A stretch of 64,000 nt of DNA from Cranoglanis bouderius (lineage: Eukaryota > Chordata > Actinopteri > Siluriformes > Cranoglanididae). The translations under genes were made by a program, and so were the position numbers. The stretch lies in NCBI GenBank assembly GCA_023630585.1, contig CM042544.1, positions 18,513,256 to 18,577,255 of the forward strand, given 5' to 3'. This document shows positions 34,351 through 62,663 of the stretch, piece by piece; position 1 is the first letter of the stretch; every line of letters starts with the position of its first letter. The notes beneath the pieces are model-generated. The model was not told where the DNA came from. It saw only the letters and a list, made by a program, of their open reading frames with translations, and made no database searches.

Positions 34351-35826
34351 CATAAATAATTCATTTGGCAGAAAATGAGTTACAAAGTAATTACTTTATT
34401 TTTTCGTGTATATATACACAACTGAGAACTACTCCAGAAAAGGTTTTCTGTTCTATTCTGTTCTTATGTAACCAGGTGAAGTGAACACCATCTCGATTAT
34501 TAACGGTATATAAAGAAAGGTAATATTAGCTAGCTATGGCAATGCAACAAATTATAGTTGTTTTTGGGAAAATGTAGAATAAATGCTGTTGTTAAGGATA
34601 TTCTGGGTTATTCAGCACCTAAAGAATGTAGAGTTATGTACCTTGGAGATGTAAATGAATATGGTAATGATAATGACAGATTCCCCTTACAAAAAGGAAA
34701 AAAAGGAAAAAAAAAAAAACTTACAGGAATCCTAAAGGATTTTCATTTTTCTGCAGAATGTTTGCTGGTATCCTGCAGGAATAGTGAAATCATGCAGGAA
34801 ACATTGACAAACTGTGCAGGATATTCCTATAGGTTTTCGTATGGAGCCTTCAGTATAGTAGAAACATGCAGGAATGTCCAACACACTTTCTGCACAAGAG
34901 AAAAATCCTGCAGCATTTTATAATTCCCGAAGGACTGGTGCACAAATAAAATAAAGTTCCCAAGTACTTAATCTATCATGGACAACTTCCTATTTCCTGT
35001 AAATGAAAAAAAAAATCTGCAGGTTATGTAGTCAACATAATTAATTAAAAAACAGTAGATTTGCTTTGAGTGAATCTAATTTTCTGGAATATCAGAGTAT
35101 TGGCCTATTTGAGTATTAGGGCCCAAGTCTCACTTCACTTCAATATGAGAATGCCCAGTGGCAGCTAGCTCAGTTCAGTGATGCCAACTTACTGACTTTA
35201 TCACTGGATTTGGTGACTTTTTTTAAATTTTTTTTTTTTTACCCCTTTTATTTCAGAAAAAAGCACCTGGTGACTTTTGAGCAGACTTTAGCGACTGTCC
35301 TGCACTTAATACAGCTCTCCAGCTCACATCACATCTGCGGGTTAGACAAGTTGAGTGAACAGATTTGGACTCATCACCAGTGTGTAAAGCCAGACTGAAT
35401 TGCTCATGTCCAAGCCCTAGCATGTTCCCAACAACCAATCTCGGATCACCATTTTTGTGTCACACCCGTGCACTTCGTGTGTGTTTACATATACAGGATG
35501 TTATGTAAATAAAGTTACATTTTGCTAAAAAGTGTTAATTTCCCCTATGTATTGAGACTTTTGGGACACCCTGTATTTTGAATAAACATCAGCCATATCA
35601 TTAAAAGCCACCTGCCTAGGCAACCTCTGTTGGGATTTGAGTAGCTTGCTAGGTTCATCGGATAACTAATGAGCTCATGTTAATTCAAAAACGTTTCTAT
35701 CTATATAGTTAGCTATATAGCAAAGCGACCCCTTACACATTATCCTGAGTAATAGGCCTACCTACAGGCTGTAGAAGAACTTAGATGTAATAACACAACA
35801 GACAATCATTACCTATGTTTGCACCA

Positions 35827-35829
<3 letters not shown>
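34351..35829. other. Intergenic, repeat remnants
   Basis: 34720-34940 contains several copies of the words tgcaggaat and ctgcag, typical of a fish nonautonomous element. 35170-35290 (gatgccaacttactgacttt) looks like another old repeat. No coding sequence is seen. Confidence 0.45.

Positions 35830-35880
<51 letters not shown>
35830..35880. repeat. TA microsatellite split by a Tc1 insertion
   Basis: About 25 TA units lie left of the element at 35881-37393; a short TA remainder (tatatatat) continues at 37392-37401. Confidence 0.95.
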
Positions 35881-35882
<2 letters not shown>

Positions 35883-37393
35883 CAGGTGCATCTCAATAAA
35901 TTAGAATGTCGTGGAAAAGTTCATTTATTTCAATAATTCAACTCAAATTGTGAAACTTGTGTATTAAATAAATTCAATGCACACAGACTGAAGTAGTTTA
36001 AGTCTTTGGTTCTTTTAATTGTGTTGATTTTGGCTCACATTTAACAAAAACCCACCAATTCACTATCTCAACAAATTAGAATACTTCATAAGACCAATAA
36101 AAAAAACATTTTTAGTGAATTGTTGGCCTTCTGGAAAGTATGTTCATTTACTGTACATGTACTCAATACTTGGTAGGGGCTCCTTTTGCTTTAATTACTG
36201 CCTCAATTAGGCGTGGCATGGAGGTGATCAGTTTGTGGCACTGCTGAGGTGGTATGGAAGCCCAGGTTTCTTTGACAGTGGCCTTCAGCTCATCTGCATT
36301 TTTTGGTCTCTTGTTTCTCATTTTCCTCTTGACAATACCCCATAGATTCTCTATGGGGTTCAGGTGTGGTGAGTTTGCTGGCCAGTCAAGCACACCAACA
36401 CCATGGTCATTTAACCAACTTTTGGTGCTTTTGGCAGTGTGGGCAGGTGCCAAATCCTGCTGGAAAATGAAATCAGCATCTTCAAAAAGCTGGTCAGCAG
36501 AAGGAAGCATGAAGTGCTCCAAAATTTCTTGGTAAACGGGTGCAGTGACTTTGGTTTTCAAAAAACACAATGGACCAACACCAGCAGATGACATTGCACC
36601 CCAAATCATCACAGACTGTGGAAACTTAACACTGGACTTCAAGCAACTTGGGCTATGAGCTTCTCCACCCTTCCTCCAGACTCTAGGACCTTGGTTTCTA
36701 AATGAAATACAAAACTTGCTCTCATATGAAAAGAGGACTTTGGACCACTGGGCAACAGTCCAGTTCTTCTTCTCCTTAGCCCAGGTAAGACGTCTCTGAC
36801 GTTGTCTGTGGTTCAGGAGTGGCTTAACAAGAGGAATACGACAACTGTAGCCAAATTCCTTGGCACGTCTGTGTGTGGTGGCTCTTGATGCCTTGACCCC
36901 AGCCTCAGTCCATTGCTTGTGACGTTCACTCAAATTCTTGAATCGATTTTGCTTGACAATCCTCATAAGGCTGCGGTTCTCTCGGTTGGTTGTGCATCTT
37001 TTTCTTCCACACTTTTTCCTTCCACTCAACTTTCTGTTAACATGCTTGGATACAGCACTCTGTGAACAGCCAGCTAATTTGGCAGTGAATGTTTGTGATT
37101 TACCTAGTGAACCAAACTGAGAGACTATTTTGAAGGCTCAGGAAACCTGTGCAGGTGTTTTGAGTTGATTAGCTGATTGGCATGTCACCATATTCTAATT
37201 TGTTGAGATAGTGAATTGGTGGGTTTTTGTAAAATGTGAGCCAAAATCATCACAATTAAAAGAACCAAAGACTTAAACTACTTCAGTCTGTGTGCACTGA
37301 ATTTATTTAATACACGAGTTTCACAATTTGAGTTGAATTACTGAAATAAATGGACTTTTCCACGACATTCTAATTTATTGAGATGCACCTGTA
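35881..37393 (-). mobile_element. Tc1-like transposon, 1.51 kb, nearly intact, inserted in a TA microsatellite
   Basis: The inverted ends TACAGGTGCATCTCAATAAA match over roughly 200 bp on each side, and the element is flanked by TA microsatellite on both sides. The minus strand carries a long open transposase frame. Strong similarity of the two ends suggests fairly recent insertion. The element lies between osbpl3 and gsdme. Confidence 0.93.
36163..37126 (-). pseudogene. Tc1 transposase, long open frame but first catalytic Asp replaced by Tyr
   Basis: An uninterrupted frame runs from just after a stop near 37,129 down to TGA at 36163-36165, about 320 codons. It has the SQSAVSKHVNRKLSGRKKCG helix-turn-helix/basic region, LTWAKEKKNWTVAQWSKVLF, then SYES where the family has SDES (codon 36724-36726), FIFQQDLAPAHTAKSTKSWL with the second Asp, and HLNPIENLWGIVKRKMRNKR with the third acid. 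No in-frame Met is evident at the N-terminus. The D to Y change should abolish DDE catalysis although the frame is open. Confidence 0.85.
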
Positions 37394-38427
37394 TATATAT
37401 ATCTGGATAGCTCATAGAATTCTAAACTACCAGGCTGTTTTGGCTCTTAGAATCTGGCAACCCAGAATCCCTCCCCACACACACACACACACACAGCTAA
37501 TATACACTATAACACACAGCTGTATTTAACGCCCATTGGCATAATAAAGTCATTATTTTCTGCATCTTTTCCCTCAGTAGATTACAGTAGTGTTGAAATG
37601 TTGGTGTTTAAGTGTGTGTTTTAGCGCTTAAGTGTTTAAGTATTAGTCTTTAGCTGCCGGTTGTTGCTCTGTTCTTACCTTTTAACCACAAAGCTGATAT
37701 TCTAACAGCGCGGAGTGAAATCTCTATAAAACACTGAAATGAAACACACATCATCCCTGTTGCGAAAGAGTTTATATTTATGTGGTTAAATATTCTTTGT
37801 ACACAAATATCCGCTATATATTTGGTTCATGCTTCAGAGCTCCAACCGCTGACCTTATAGATCAGTGATCACGACTCATAGTGAGTTCAGAATGTTAGGG
37901 AATACAAAGATGGCGGCGCAGTAGCTTCACTGTTGGTGACGTCACGAGCTATCCAGTTATAAATATAGATCAGTGGTTTGCACCCATTTTCGTCAGTATG
38001 AATGAATTCAATCCGGTTGCAGATTCCGAAAGCAGTGTTTATGTGTACCCTAAACACTGCAATCCGATTAAAATATTCTTTTACATGTGCATTACATATA
38101 TTCCGAACAAAATCTCTATACAAGAGCAGAACGTCTGTCGTCGAGAGAAAAGCATAGAGATGCACCGTAGACATGCCACTAATAAGGCGCTAATAAGTGT
38201 TTGTGGCACTTTCCTTTGTTGGGTCGGGAATGAGGAGACGGGAGGCAGGCTTGGGACAACTCAAATAGATTCTTTCTTTCTTCTTTAATTTCGCGTTTCA
38301 GCGGTTTTATAGCACACGCAGACACACACAGCTCGGTGCTGCTCAGCTCTCCCGTGGTTCTCGTCTCTCCCCTCTTTATCCTTGCCGTCACTGTAATACA
38401 GCACATTCATTAGCCAAGTTCTGCCCA

Positions 38428-39195
38428 GGGGCCTGTACCATGCAGCCGGTTTTGGTGGCTAGCCGGGTAAGTTTCAGTTTAGTTTCTGCTAACCCTGGGT
38501 TTTAGGTACCATGAAAGTGGCTTGGCTTTTACCAGTGTTCATCGCCATGGTAACTTACCCTCCACGGCTAACCTGCTCCGGGGAAGGTTATGTTCTGGGT
38601 AAGAGAACTCAGACCCAACTTGGACCAATCAGCTGTGAGCAAAGTGACGTAAGTCACCTATTTGCATGTGGTGGCATTATTCCTGTCCTAATATATTTTC
38701 ACAAATTGGTGTTTGTTTTAAATATTTAATTTAAAAAAAGGATATTTATATTAAGTGAAATTACATGAAATAAATTGGGGGTTATAAGTTTTCAATCTGT
38801 GTATTCTCATTGTGAGCCTATAAAAGTAAACTTACTTTTACACAATCAACAATGTTCCCAAGCTTCAGCAGCCAAAACCGTGTTGCTTTTTGCAGTTAGT
38901 GTAGATTTAAATTCATCATATTTCCCCACAATTATTTCTTGCTCTTCAACCGGACTGTATGCTGCTTTTTTTCCCATGTTGAACGCTATTGGCTGTTCGG
39001 TGCCGACTTCACAATTTCATGTGCACGCGCTCGTGGACTAATCGTAGTTTAAGGATCAAAGCCTGAGTTGACAGAGAAAGTTGATGGCCAGCGTCATGGT
39101 ACCAATAAAGCCTGATTGGATTGTTTCGGTTTTGTCAACTTGAAAATAATCCCTTAACCCTGAGTTTGTTCAACTACTTTCATGGTACAGGCCCC
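38428..39195. mobile_element. Nonautonomous inverted-repeat element, 768 bp
   Basis: The left end GGGGCCTGTACCATG and the right end CATGGTACAGGCCCC are perfect 15-bp inverted repeats. The interior is non-coding and has internal echoes of 'accatgaaagt'. No target duplication is clear, so the superfamily (hAT-like by its ends) is a guess. Confidence 0.6.
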
Positions 39196-40574
39196 AGGTT
39201 TACGTGACTTCGGCTGTTCAATCCGACTGAACTATCAATCCGATTACTAACAGATTATTTGGTTGCATGTAAACGTACCTACTGAAGTGACAGCTTAAGT
39301 TTAATACAGAGCACAGAGCTTTCATACTCTAAAGCGTCAAAAGATCTGGCTAGCTAGTCTAGCTTACTCAGCGAGCTAATGGCCTGTTTCTGCAGGTTAG
39401 ATGTGAAATGGCAATATCTCCATGGGTTTTGGCTCACATAATTTGAAGATCATTATCACACCGTTTCCTTTGAAGCATTTAAAAATGGAAGATACCTGAT
39501 CAGTTGGGCCAGAGATTCTCATCTATCTCCACTGTCACTAAGTCTTTCTCAACTGAAGTGTTAACCAATAACAGAAAGGTAAACTTGCACAGGTGAAACA
39601 ATGGCAAATCTACATTGCAAAAATATCATTCATACACCGACTGAATTCGCAACACAAATATTAGGGAAGAGAAATTTCTACACCTATCTGATTTTGAGGC
39701 GGTTACAAAAGAGGAACAAATGACTGGCTTTTCTGAATTTGTCAAAAACATTGAGCTGGAAAACAGATATTTGCAAGTGGTTTTTGAGTAGTCAGATTCT
39801 TTTAAATGCTTTGTTGTGGAAAAAAATCTCTCCAGCCTAAGTTAAAAAACTTCAGAGACAAAGGGTTTGTAGATGCCAAAAAGAAATCAAACTTTATTGA
39901 AAACAATAAAGTGAGACAGTCTGCAGAAAGTCTGAATTATGCAAACACACACATGCCCTTTTATACTTTTCTGAAACAGTAAACTTCTCTCTAGGCAGGG
40001 TATTACTACCTTGTACCATGCAGGTATTAAGACATTGGACAAGCTGTCCCTGGAAAGGGGTGTGTACTTCGTGTTGAGCGCCCTGGTCATCTCCCAGGGA
40101 ATAAACAAACATCGCTAGGTTGGCTCAAAATTATTTTAAAAATTAATTTTGGCTTTATTGTAACACCTACCTAAACAAGGGCGACTCAGCGACTGAAAAG
40201 GGATGCAGCCCTTTGACTATGAATATTGTGAATGATCTGTGACACTTACACTTTAGTATATTAATATAATATATTACACTTAGCTTTTTCGGCTTCTGAC
40301 TTCACAAAGTGTAGCCACACTTTTGAGCACTTCCTGTGGTCCATCGGGACTGATGTTTACATGATGCAGATTAGCGAGGAAGGAGGCAGATTGCCAGGTC
40401 GGGTGACATGTCAGATGACATATATAAAAAAAAAATGTTTTAAAAAAAGTTCCGGTCTATCTGAAAATGCAGACACAGGAATCGATAAGTGAAATCTAAA
40501 TTTTAATTTTACACAGAGTATCCGATTCCTGACCTTAAGTATCTGATTCCAGAATTGGAATCGATTTTCGATTC
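39196..40574. other. Intergenic, no gene recognised
   Basis: 39840-40180 (from the caaactttattgaaaacaat region to ggctttattgtaacacc) may be a retroposon or LTR remnant. Otherwise AT-rich and featureless. Confidence 0.4.
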
Positions 40575-41199
40575 CCATCCCTATTCATCAGACCAGACCA
40601 CCTTCTTCCATTGCTCCATGGTCCAGTTCTGATCCTCATGTGCCCAGTGTAGGTGCTTTTGGCAGTGGACGGGGTCAGCATGGGTACTCTGACCGGTCTG
40701 CGGCTACACAGCCCCCATATGCAGCAGGCTGCAATACACTGTGTTCTGACACCTTTCTATCATATCCAGCATTAACTTTTTCAGCAATTTGTGATACAGT
40801 AGCTCTTATATGGGATCAGACCAGATGGGTTAGCCTTCGCTCCCCACCTGCATCAATGAGCCTTGGGCACCCATGACCCTGTCACCGGTTCACCGGTTGT
40901 CCTTCCTTGGACCACTTTTGGTAGGAACTAACCACTGCATACTGGGAACACCCCACAAGACCTGCTGTTTTGGAGATGCTCTGACCCAGTCATCTAGCCA
41001 TCACAATTTGGCCCTTGTCAAAGTGGCTCAGATCCTTACACTTAACTATTTTTCCTGCTTCCAACACATCAACTTCGAGAACTGACTGTTCACTTTCTGC
41101 CTAATATATCTCACCCCTTGACAGGTGCCACTGTAACAAGGTAATCAATGTTATCCACTTCACCTGTCACTGGTTTTAGTGTTAAGGCTGATCAGTGTA
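40575..41199 (-). mobile_element. Tc1-like transposon fragment (5' half of transposase side)
   Basis: The sequence catcagaccagaccaccttc onward matches, in reverse, the N-terminal half of the Tc1 family also seen at 12758 and 55857. It ends with the inverted-repeat end ctgatcagtgta. The left part is lost, and at 41200 it directly meets the fold-back element. Confidence 0.65.
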
Positions 41200-43114
41200 T
41201 ATAGTTGTGCTTTTTTTTTTTTTTTAATAAGCGGGATCATTAAAATAGCATTTTATTTTTTATTTAGTATATAGTATAAGCTATTTCACATAACAGATGT
41301 TTACATATAGTTCACAAGACAAAATAATAACTGAATTTACACAAATGAACCAGTTCAAGAGTTTACATTGCCTTGGTTCTTAATACTGTGTGTTGTTTCC
41401 TGGATGATCAACGACTGTTTTTATTTTTTGTGATAGTTGTTCATGAGTCCCTTGTTTGTCCTGAGCAGTTAAACTGCCCACTGTTCATCAAAAAAATCCT
41501 CCATGTCCTGGACATTCTTTGCTTTTCCAACATCTGCATATTTGACCCCTTTCCAACAGTGGCTATATGATGTTGATATCCATCTTTTCACAGAACAACT
41601 GAAGGTGAAAAAGGTGTGAACATTCACTGATGCTCAAGAAGGAAACACGATACATTAAGAGCCAGGGGGATGTAAACTTTGGAACAGGGTGATTGGTGTA
41701 ATTTGTTATTATGTTAAGATCTTATCTTTTTCATTTAGTACTGCCCTTCAGAAGCTACATAAGATATTTACATGTCTCCCAGAAGACAAAAAACACTGGG
41801 TTAAAAACAACCCAAATTGGGTTATTTTTAGTCCAACGGCTGGGTAAATATAGGATAGAACACATTTTGGGCTAAACTAACCCATCAAGTTGGGTTGTTC
41901 ATTTTAACCCAAATTTTATTTCATAAATGGGTTAATATTTTCAGGGTTATTTTTACCCTTTGAAAATGTCAAATATAAACAAATATTTCAACATGGTATC
42001 TCCTTTATTTATACACAAGAAGCTGCTAAACATAGACTTTGAAGTAAATGACTCAAATAAGTCATATATTTAAGACAAAAATGTCAGATTTTGATCAAAG
42101 GAGACGTTTAAAACATCCAAAAAAAACTGAGTAACCAAGTTACGATCCAGCGGGCATTACAAACAAGTAAGCCAAAGCTAATGAAGATAACATTGCATTT
42201 AATGTCATATAAACTGGACTGGTATTGCACATTTTTTGCTTTTTCTAGTGTACAGTAATGGTTTTATTGATAACTATATTGAAATGACTGTGTCTGTCCG
42301 TGTGAAAACCGCTACCTCCACCTGAGGTGAATTCAAACAGTCCGCGCTGAGTTGATTTGACTCAAGGAGCTGGGCTGATGGTTGGGGGGTGGGGGTGCAT
42401 TGATTCAACTGTCAGTAAAAATGACTAACCCAGTGGTTGGGTTACACAAAACTACCCAAGAACTACGCAAGACTGAGAAAATAACCCAATTAAATTACCC
42501 AAAAGGCTCAATCCAGCGTTTGGGTGGAAAAAATAACCCAGCATTTTTTAGAGTGTAACAATTCACATAGATCATCCTGTTCGAAAGTTTACACCTCCCT
42601 GGCTCTTAATGTTGCTTTCTTGAGCATCAGTGAATGTTTGCACCTTTTGTAATAGTTTTGTACAAGTCCCTCAATTGTCCTAAGTGTGAAAAGATGGGTC
42701 TCAGCATCATATAGTCAGTGTTGGAAAGGGGTCAAATGCGCAGAAGATGCTGGAAAAACTAAGAATGTGCAGGACCTGGAGCATTTTTCATAAGAACAGT
42801 GGACAGTTTAACTGCTCAGGACAAACAAGGGACTCATGAACAACTATCACAAAAAATAAAAACAGTCGTTGATCATCCAGGTAACAACACACAGTATTAA
42901 GAACCAAGGGTATGTAAACTTTTGAGAGCGTTTATTTGTGTAAATTCAGTTATTATTGTGTCTTGTGAACTATATGTAAACATCTGTTATGTGAAATAGC
43001 TTTCAGGGTTGTACTAAATAAAAAAACGAAATGCAGTTTTAAGATCCCTCTTTTTTTAATATTACAATTTTGCAGGTTCTGCAAGGGGTATGTAAATTTA
43101 TGAGCACAACTGTA
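41200..43114. mobile_element. Fold-back (long inverted repeat) Tc1-derived element, 1.9 kb
   Basis: The arms 41200-about 41720 and about 42570-43114 are reverse complements with small differences. For example, gatgatcaacgactgttttt at 41404 pairs with aaaaacagtcgttgatcatc near 42,860. The outer ends are TATAGTTGTGC and its inverse (TACAGTTGTGC), bounded by TA. The region between the arms holds another repeat (41789-42559). No coding capacity is seen. It ends about 500 bp before the putative gsdme first exon. Confidence 0.8.
41789..42559. repeat. Nested inverted-repeat element rich in GGGTT/AACCC words
   Basis: Near the left end are aaaacactgggttaaaaac and many TGGGTTA or TAACCCA words; the right end reads aataacccagcattttttag. 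The left and right ends are inverse to each other. I recognise this as a widespread fish nonautonomous element, here inserted in the loop of the fold-back element. No protein is encoded. Confidence 0.6.
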
Positions 43115-43599
43115 TAAAGCTTTAAACTGTATAAAGACAACTTCTCTCTATGATAACTTATAGTCTATAATTTTCTGTTCTAATAAAATTCGGTTCCATT
43201 CCAGACGTCTTCAGAAAATCTTCCTTGTTTGTGTAACACGTTTTGATATGCAAATGATTGTGATGATGCAAGCAATATTCAAATTAGTACAGTCAGGCCG
43301 TGGCGTCATTCGGCCACCTTTTGAGCATACTAGCGGTACCTAGTACTGTCCCCTAGAGAGAGAGAGAAAAGCACAAGAGCTAACACCCTATCTGATTCTC
43401 ACTCTCACTTTTAGAACAATGCATCAGTTTCTAAGGTTTTGCAAGAAATGCGTGAGGTTTTTCCAAGTCAGCGTATTTAGTCAAGATGGGAAAAAGAACC
43501 TAAACGGCTTTTATGAGTCAGTACTGTAGTGCCCAGGCGTGGAGGTGGAGCTGAGGTTAGAAGATTCCCCCTGAGAGAGGAGTATAGAGTAACCAAACT

Positions 43600-43674
43600 C
43601 ACACAGATTCGCAGAAATATATCGCGGATGATTGTCTCTACCACTGCTTTTTACTACATCCCCGTACAAAGACG
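43600..43674 (+). other. gsdme: Probable non-coding first exon of gsdme (start uncertain)
   Basis: A strong donor, gacg/gtaaga, lies at 43674/43675, 450 bases before the acceptor of the first coding exon, and the region is less AT-rich than its surroundings. GSDME genes normally begin with a non-coding exon. The start coordinate is a guess; no TATA box or initiator is convincing. Long adjacent repeats end at 43114, so the promoter probably lies between there and here. Confidence 0.45.
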
Positions 43675-44132
43675 GTAAGAAACGTCGTTTTCCTTTCTGC
43701 TGTGAGAATATTACCGTCATTTCTTTTATTTTTGGTGGGAATCCAAGAAGCGCGAGCTGCTGTCTGTGTCGCGCGACATTGTTGCTTCCCTTGTCGTCAG
43801 GGAACTAAGCTAGAAATTCATCTACCATTGTACGTGAATGAATAGATACATTTGAAAGCGAAGTGACATTATGTAAAACTAATAATAACAACAACAAAAC
43901 ATTTCGCTGCTGTACCTTTCGGTTTATAGGTGTTTTATTGTTTTATAGCCTTTAAACAGTAAAGTTAGCTTACTCGCAGTGGGCACAGTGGGGTAGTAAA
44001 GCTCCAGTCACGTGTCAGTACTGTGAAAAATAATGTCACAGACCATGCTATAGTAATAAAAGTGGTGGTTAGACTGAGATTGGTTGAGACAGCAGTTATT
44101 ATACCTTTTGTTCTCTATTGCAGTGGTTGAAG

Positions 44133-60177
<16,045 letters not shown>

Positions 60178-60781
60178 TCGTGGGAAAACATATTGCCAAA
60201 TGTCATTTGGAACAGGACTAAATTCTTGTAAATGAGAATAACCAAAAACTAGTTCATAACTAAAATATATTTATATTTTTCTATTTTATACATTTTTTTT
60301 TATACAGAAACAATCATTTTCTAGTGTAACAAGCAGGACTCTATGGCAACTGTGTTGATGGGGTTGCCCCTGCTACCCACAAGTCTACTCACACTTCTTG
60401 ATGATTAACTAATCTTGTGCATTTCATTAGTAATACCTGGCTGATGATTAGGAAGGGTGTACTTATTTTTCCAACCTGGTTTCTTAATGTTAAAATCTGT
60501 TGTGAGTTTTTTTTTTTTTTGTGTTGTTGTTGTCACCTGAGGTTATTTGTTTGTTTATAGAAGTTGGTGAGGACCACACAATTGTCTCACCAACAGTCAT
60601 TTTACAGTCATTGATATGTAGGCCCTGATAAATATAAACATAGAATTGAAGGAGGGTGTACTTTCTTTTTCCCTTCAAACAGGGAGAAAGCTATGGAAGA
60701 ACATTTTGTTGCAGACATTTGACTTTGCCCCTGTTTGGATCAATTCCAAAATCTCATCGTTTCATCTGCTGGTTACAACGG

Positions 60782-61210
60782 CTACGTTTACATGCACATC
60801 ACCATTCCAATATTAATTGTAACGTGAATTAGAATAATTAGTATTGAGTCATGTAAACGCCGCAATCCGATTGCCCGATTCATATTAAGACAATATTCTG
60901 ATTCCCCAAATTCTGAATCCCACTCCTGGATTGTACCTGTTTTAATTTGAAATTTGTTGCATGTAAACACCTTATTCAGAAAATCCACCGAAAGGGGATA
61001 TATGCGCATGCTCAGTCCGCAAGGAATTATGGGTGCTAACAGATGCTTAGCTGTAGGCTAGGTATTTAGGAATGGCAACTCAGGCATACTTACACCAACC
61101 ATGTTTACAGGAATATTCTGATGCCTGTACGCATATAAACATCGTATTCGTTATATGGCTGCAACCCGAATATAGACCTTAATCGGAATTTGATGTGCAT
61201 GTAAACATAG
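60782..61210. repeat. Fold-back MITE-like element
   Basis: The left end CTACGTTTACATGCACATCA and inverse of the right end CTATGTTTACATGCACATCA differ at one base over 20. The interior repeats words such as gtaaac and attctga. The element is non-coding, 429 bp, downstream of or inside the gsdme 3' UTR. Similar words occur at 38040-38110 and 39215-39275. Confidence 0.7.
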
Positions 61211-61435
61211 TCAGTGACTATGATTATGATTAGATAATTAATGATTTGTATGTTGTTAGCAATTGCTTAAATGGGTTTGACAGTGGAATGGATATGCAGG
61301 TATGTCGCTCATGCAGCCATGCAAGAGAATGTTGCCGTTAATGCGTGTTATGTTTTTATTATTACATTTAAGTACCTTTTTTGTAGTAGTATTTATTCAA
61401 TGTCATGTAGTAGTGTACAGTATATTACACTAATG

Positions 61436-61575
61436 CATAGGTTCCCAACCCTGGTCCCAGAGTACCACCTGTCCTGTCTTGTGTTTTTGCTGCTCTAACA
61501 AACCCAGTTCCACTGTTAATTACCTGATTAGGTGAATCAGGTGTGTTGGGAGCAGGAAAACAGTCGACCAGTGAA
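61436..61575. repeat. Partial copy of a palindromic fish repeat
   Basis: The left arm ggttcccaaccctggtccca and the later segment gaatcaggtgtgttgggagc belong to a well-known fold-back repeat whose right arm is missing here. A second remnant with ggtgcattagagcaggaaaa is at 63466-63535. Confidence 0.5.
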
Positions 61576-62011
61576 AGGGACGATGTTGCAGGCACAGGTT
61601 ATGATGAACACACACTGGCACAAACAGGTTATTTTATATATGCATATGTCTACAATCTATGAATATGCAGTCTCATGATTTGCTCAATGAGTTCAAGAAT
61701 GATTTCAGAGAGAACAGAGAAAGTTCAGGGAGGGCTACAGGTCTGACGTGAAAACGTGACATGACCAAACAGACCACTGGACACTGAGGGTAGAAAGCTG
61801 AGGTAAACACAGGTTTTGCAAATGCAAATCTTCTATCCAAGGATGTAGTTAGGTTCCAGTGTTCAAATGATAATGTGTACCACTGCTTTTCACTGGGCAA
61901 AAAACCTTCTAATGGATATTCACATGCATGATTGCATTTTTTTTTTTTGTTACATTTTAGTATTTAGCATCAAATTGTATTGCCACTCATCAATTTCTTT
62001 GTAAATACTTA

Positions 62012-62017
62012 AATAAA
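62012..62017 (+). terminator. Candidate distal polyadenylation signal of gsdme
   Basis: This is the first AATAAA I find after the gsdme stop codon, 1.8 kb downstream. It is preceded by TGTAAAT and followed by T-rich sequence. If it is used, the 3' UTR would contain a fold-back repeat (60782-61210). A non-canonical nearer signal is equally possible. Confidence 0.35.
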
Positions 62018-62111
62018 ATTCAGTTTTTCATGATGATCTAGTTCTTTGATTATTTTCTTTCTACTGTCACAGTGTTGTCTCCAAGCAACATACCTAAAAA
62101 GCATCCACTCA

Positions 62112-62113
62112 AA

Positions 62114-62150
<37 letters not shown>
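62112..62150. repeat. ATT microsatellite
   Basis: About twelve att units. Confidence 0.92.
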
Positions 62151-62466
62151 TTCCAGTAATGTAGTTCATTTTATGCCAGAAAAGTGAATCAAACATTTTT
62201 AAAAACATTGCTTTCATAATGCATGCAGTAGAGGGACATAAATCTTACAAACCTTCAAGCACTTGTTCTTGAAAGATTGTGCAATATTGTGAATTTTGGG
62301 AGCAACCTGAAAAAACATAATGCCTCCACCGCCTAGTGGCAGAGGCATAAAAATCAGTGAAGAATGTTTTTACTGCCCTGAAATAAATCCTGTGTGTCCT
62401 ATAACTTCATTGACATTGATGTAATGATTCAGTTAGCAATTATTTCTGTTAGTAGCTTGAATGATT

Positions 62467-62471
<5 letters not shown>

Positions 62472-62525
<54 letters not shown>
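62472..62525. repeat. TA microsatellite
   Basis: About 26 TA units downstream of gsdme. Confidence 0.95.
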
Positions 62526-62527
<2 letters not shown>

Positions 62528-62663
62528 GAGCAGCCATATGTATATCTTTTGGGATTTGTAACTACCACAAGATCATATCCCTCACCATGTGACTTAATGT
62601 AAATGTTGCCAGTGGACAAGACAATCAGGTATGTGTGTGAAACTGCAGACCAATTATCTCCTG

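Noticed and set aside
38428..39195. Assigning this element firmly to the hAT superfamily
   Set aside because: The ends are hAT-like, but no 8-bp target duplication is found beside them.
41789..42559. Interstitial telomere repeat because of many GGGTTA words
   Set aside because: The words are not in tandem and are embedded in an inverted-repeat element; the vertebrate TTAGGG array is absent.
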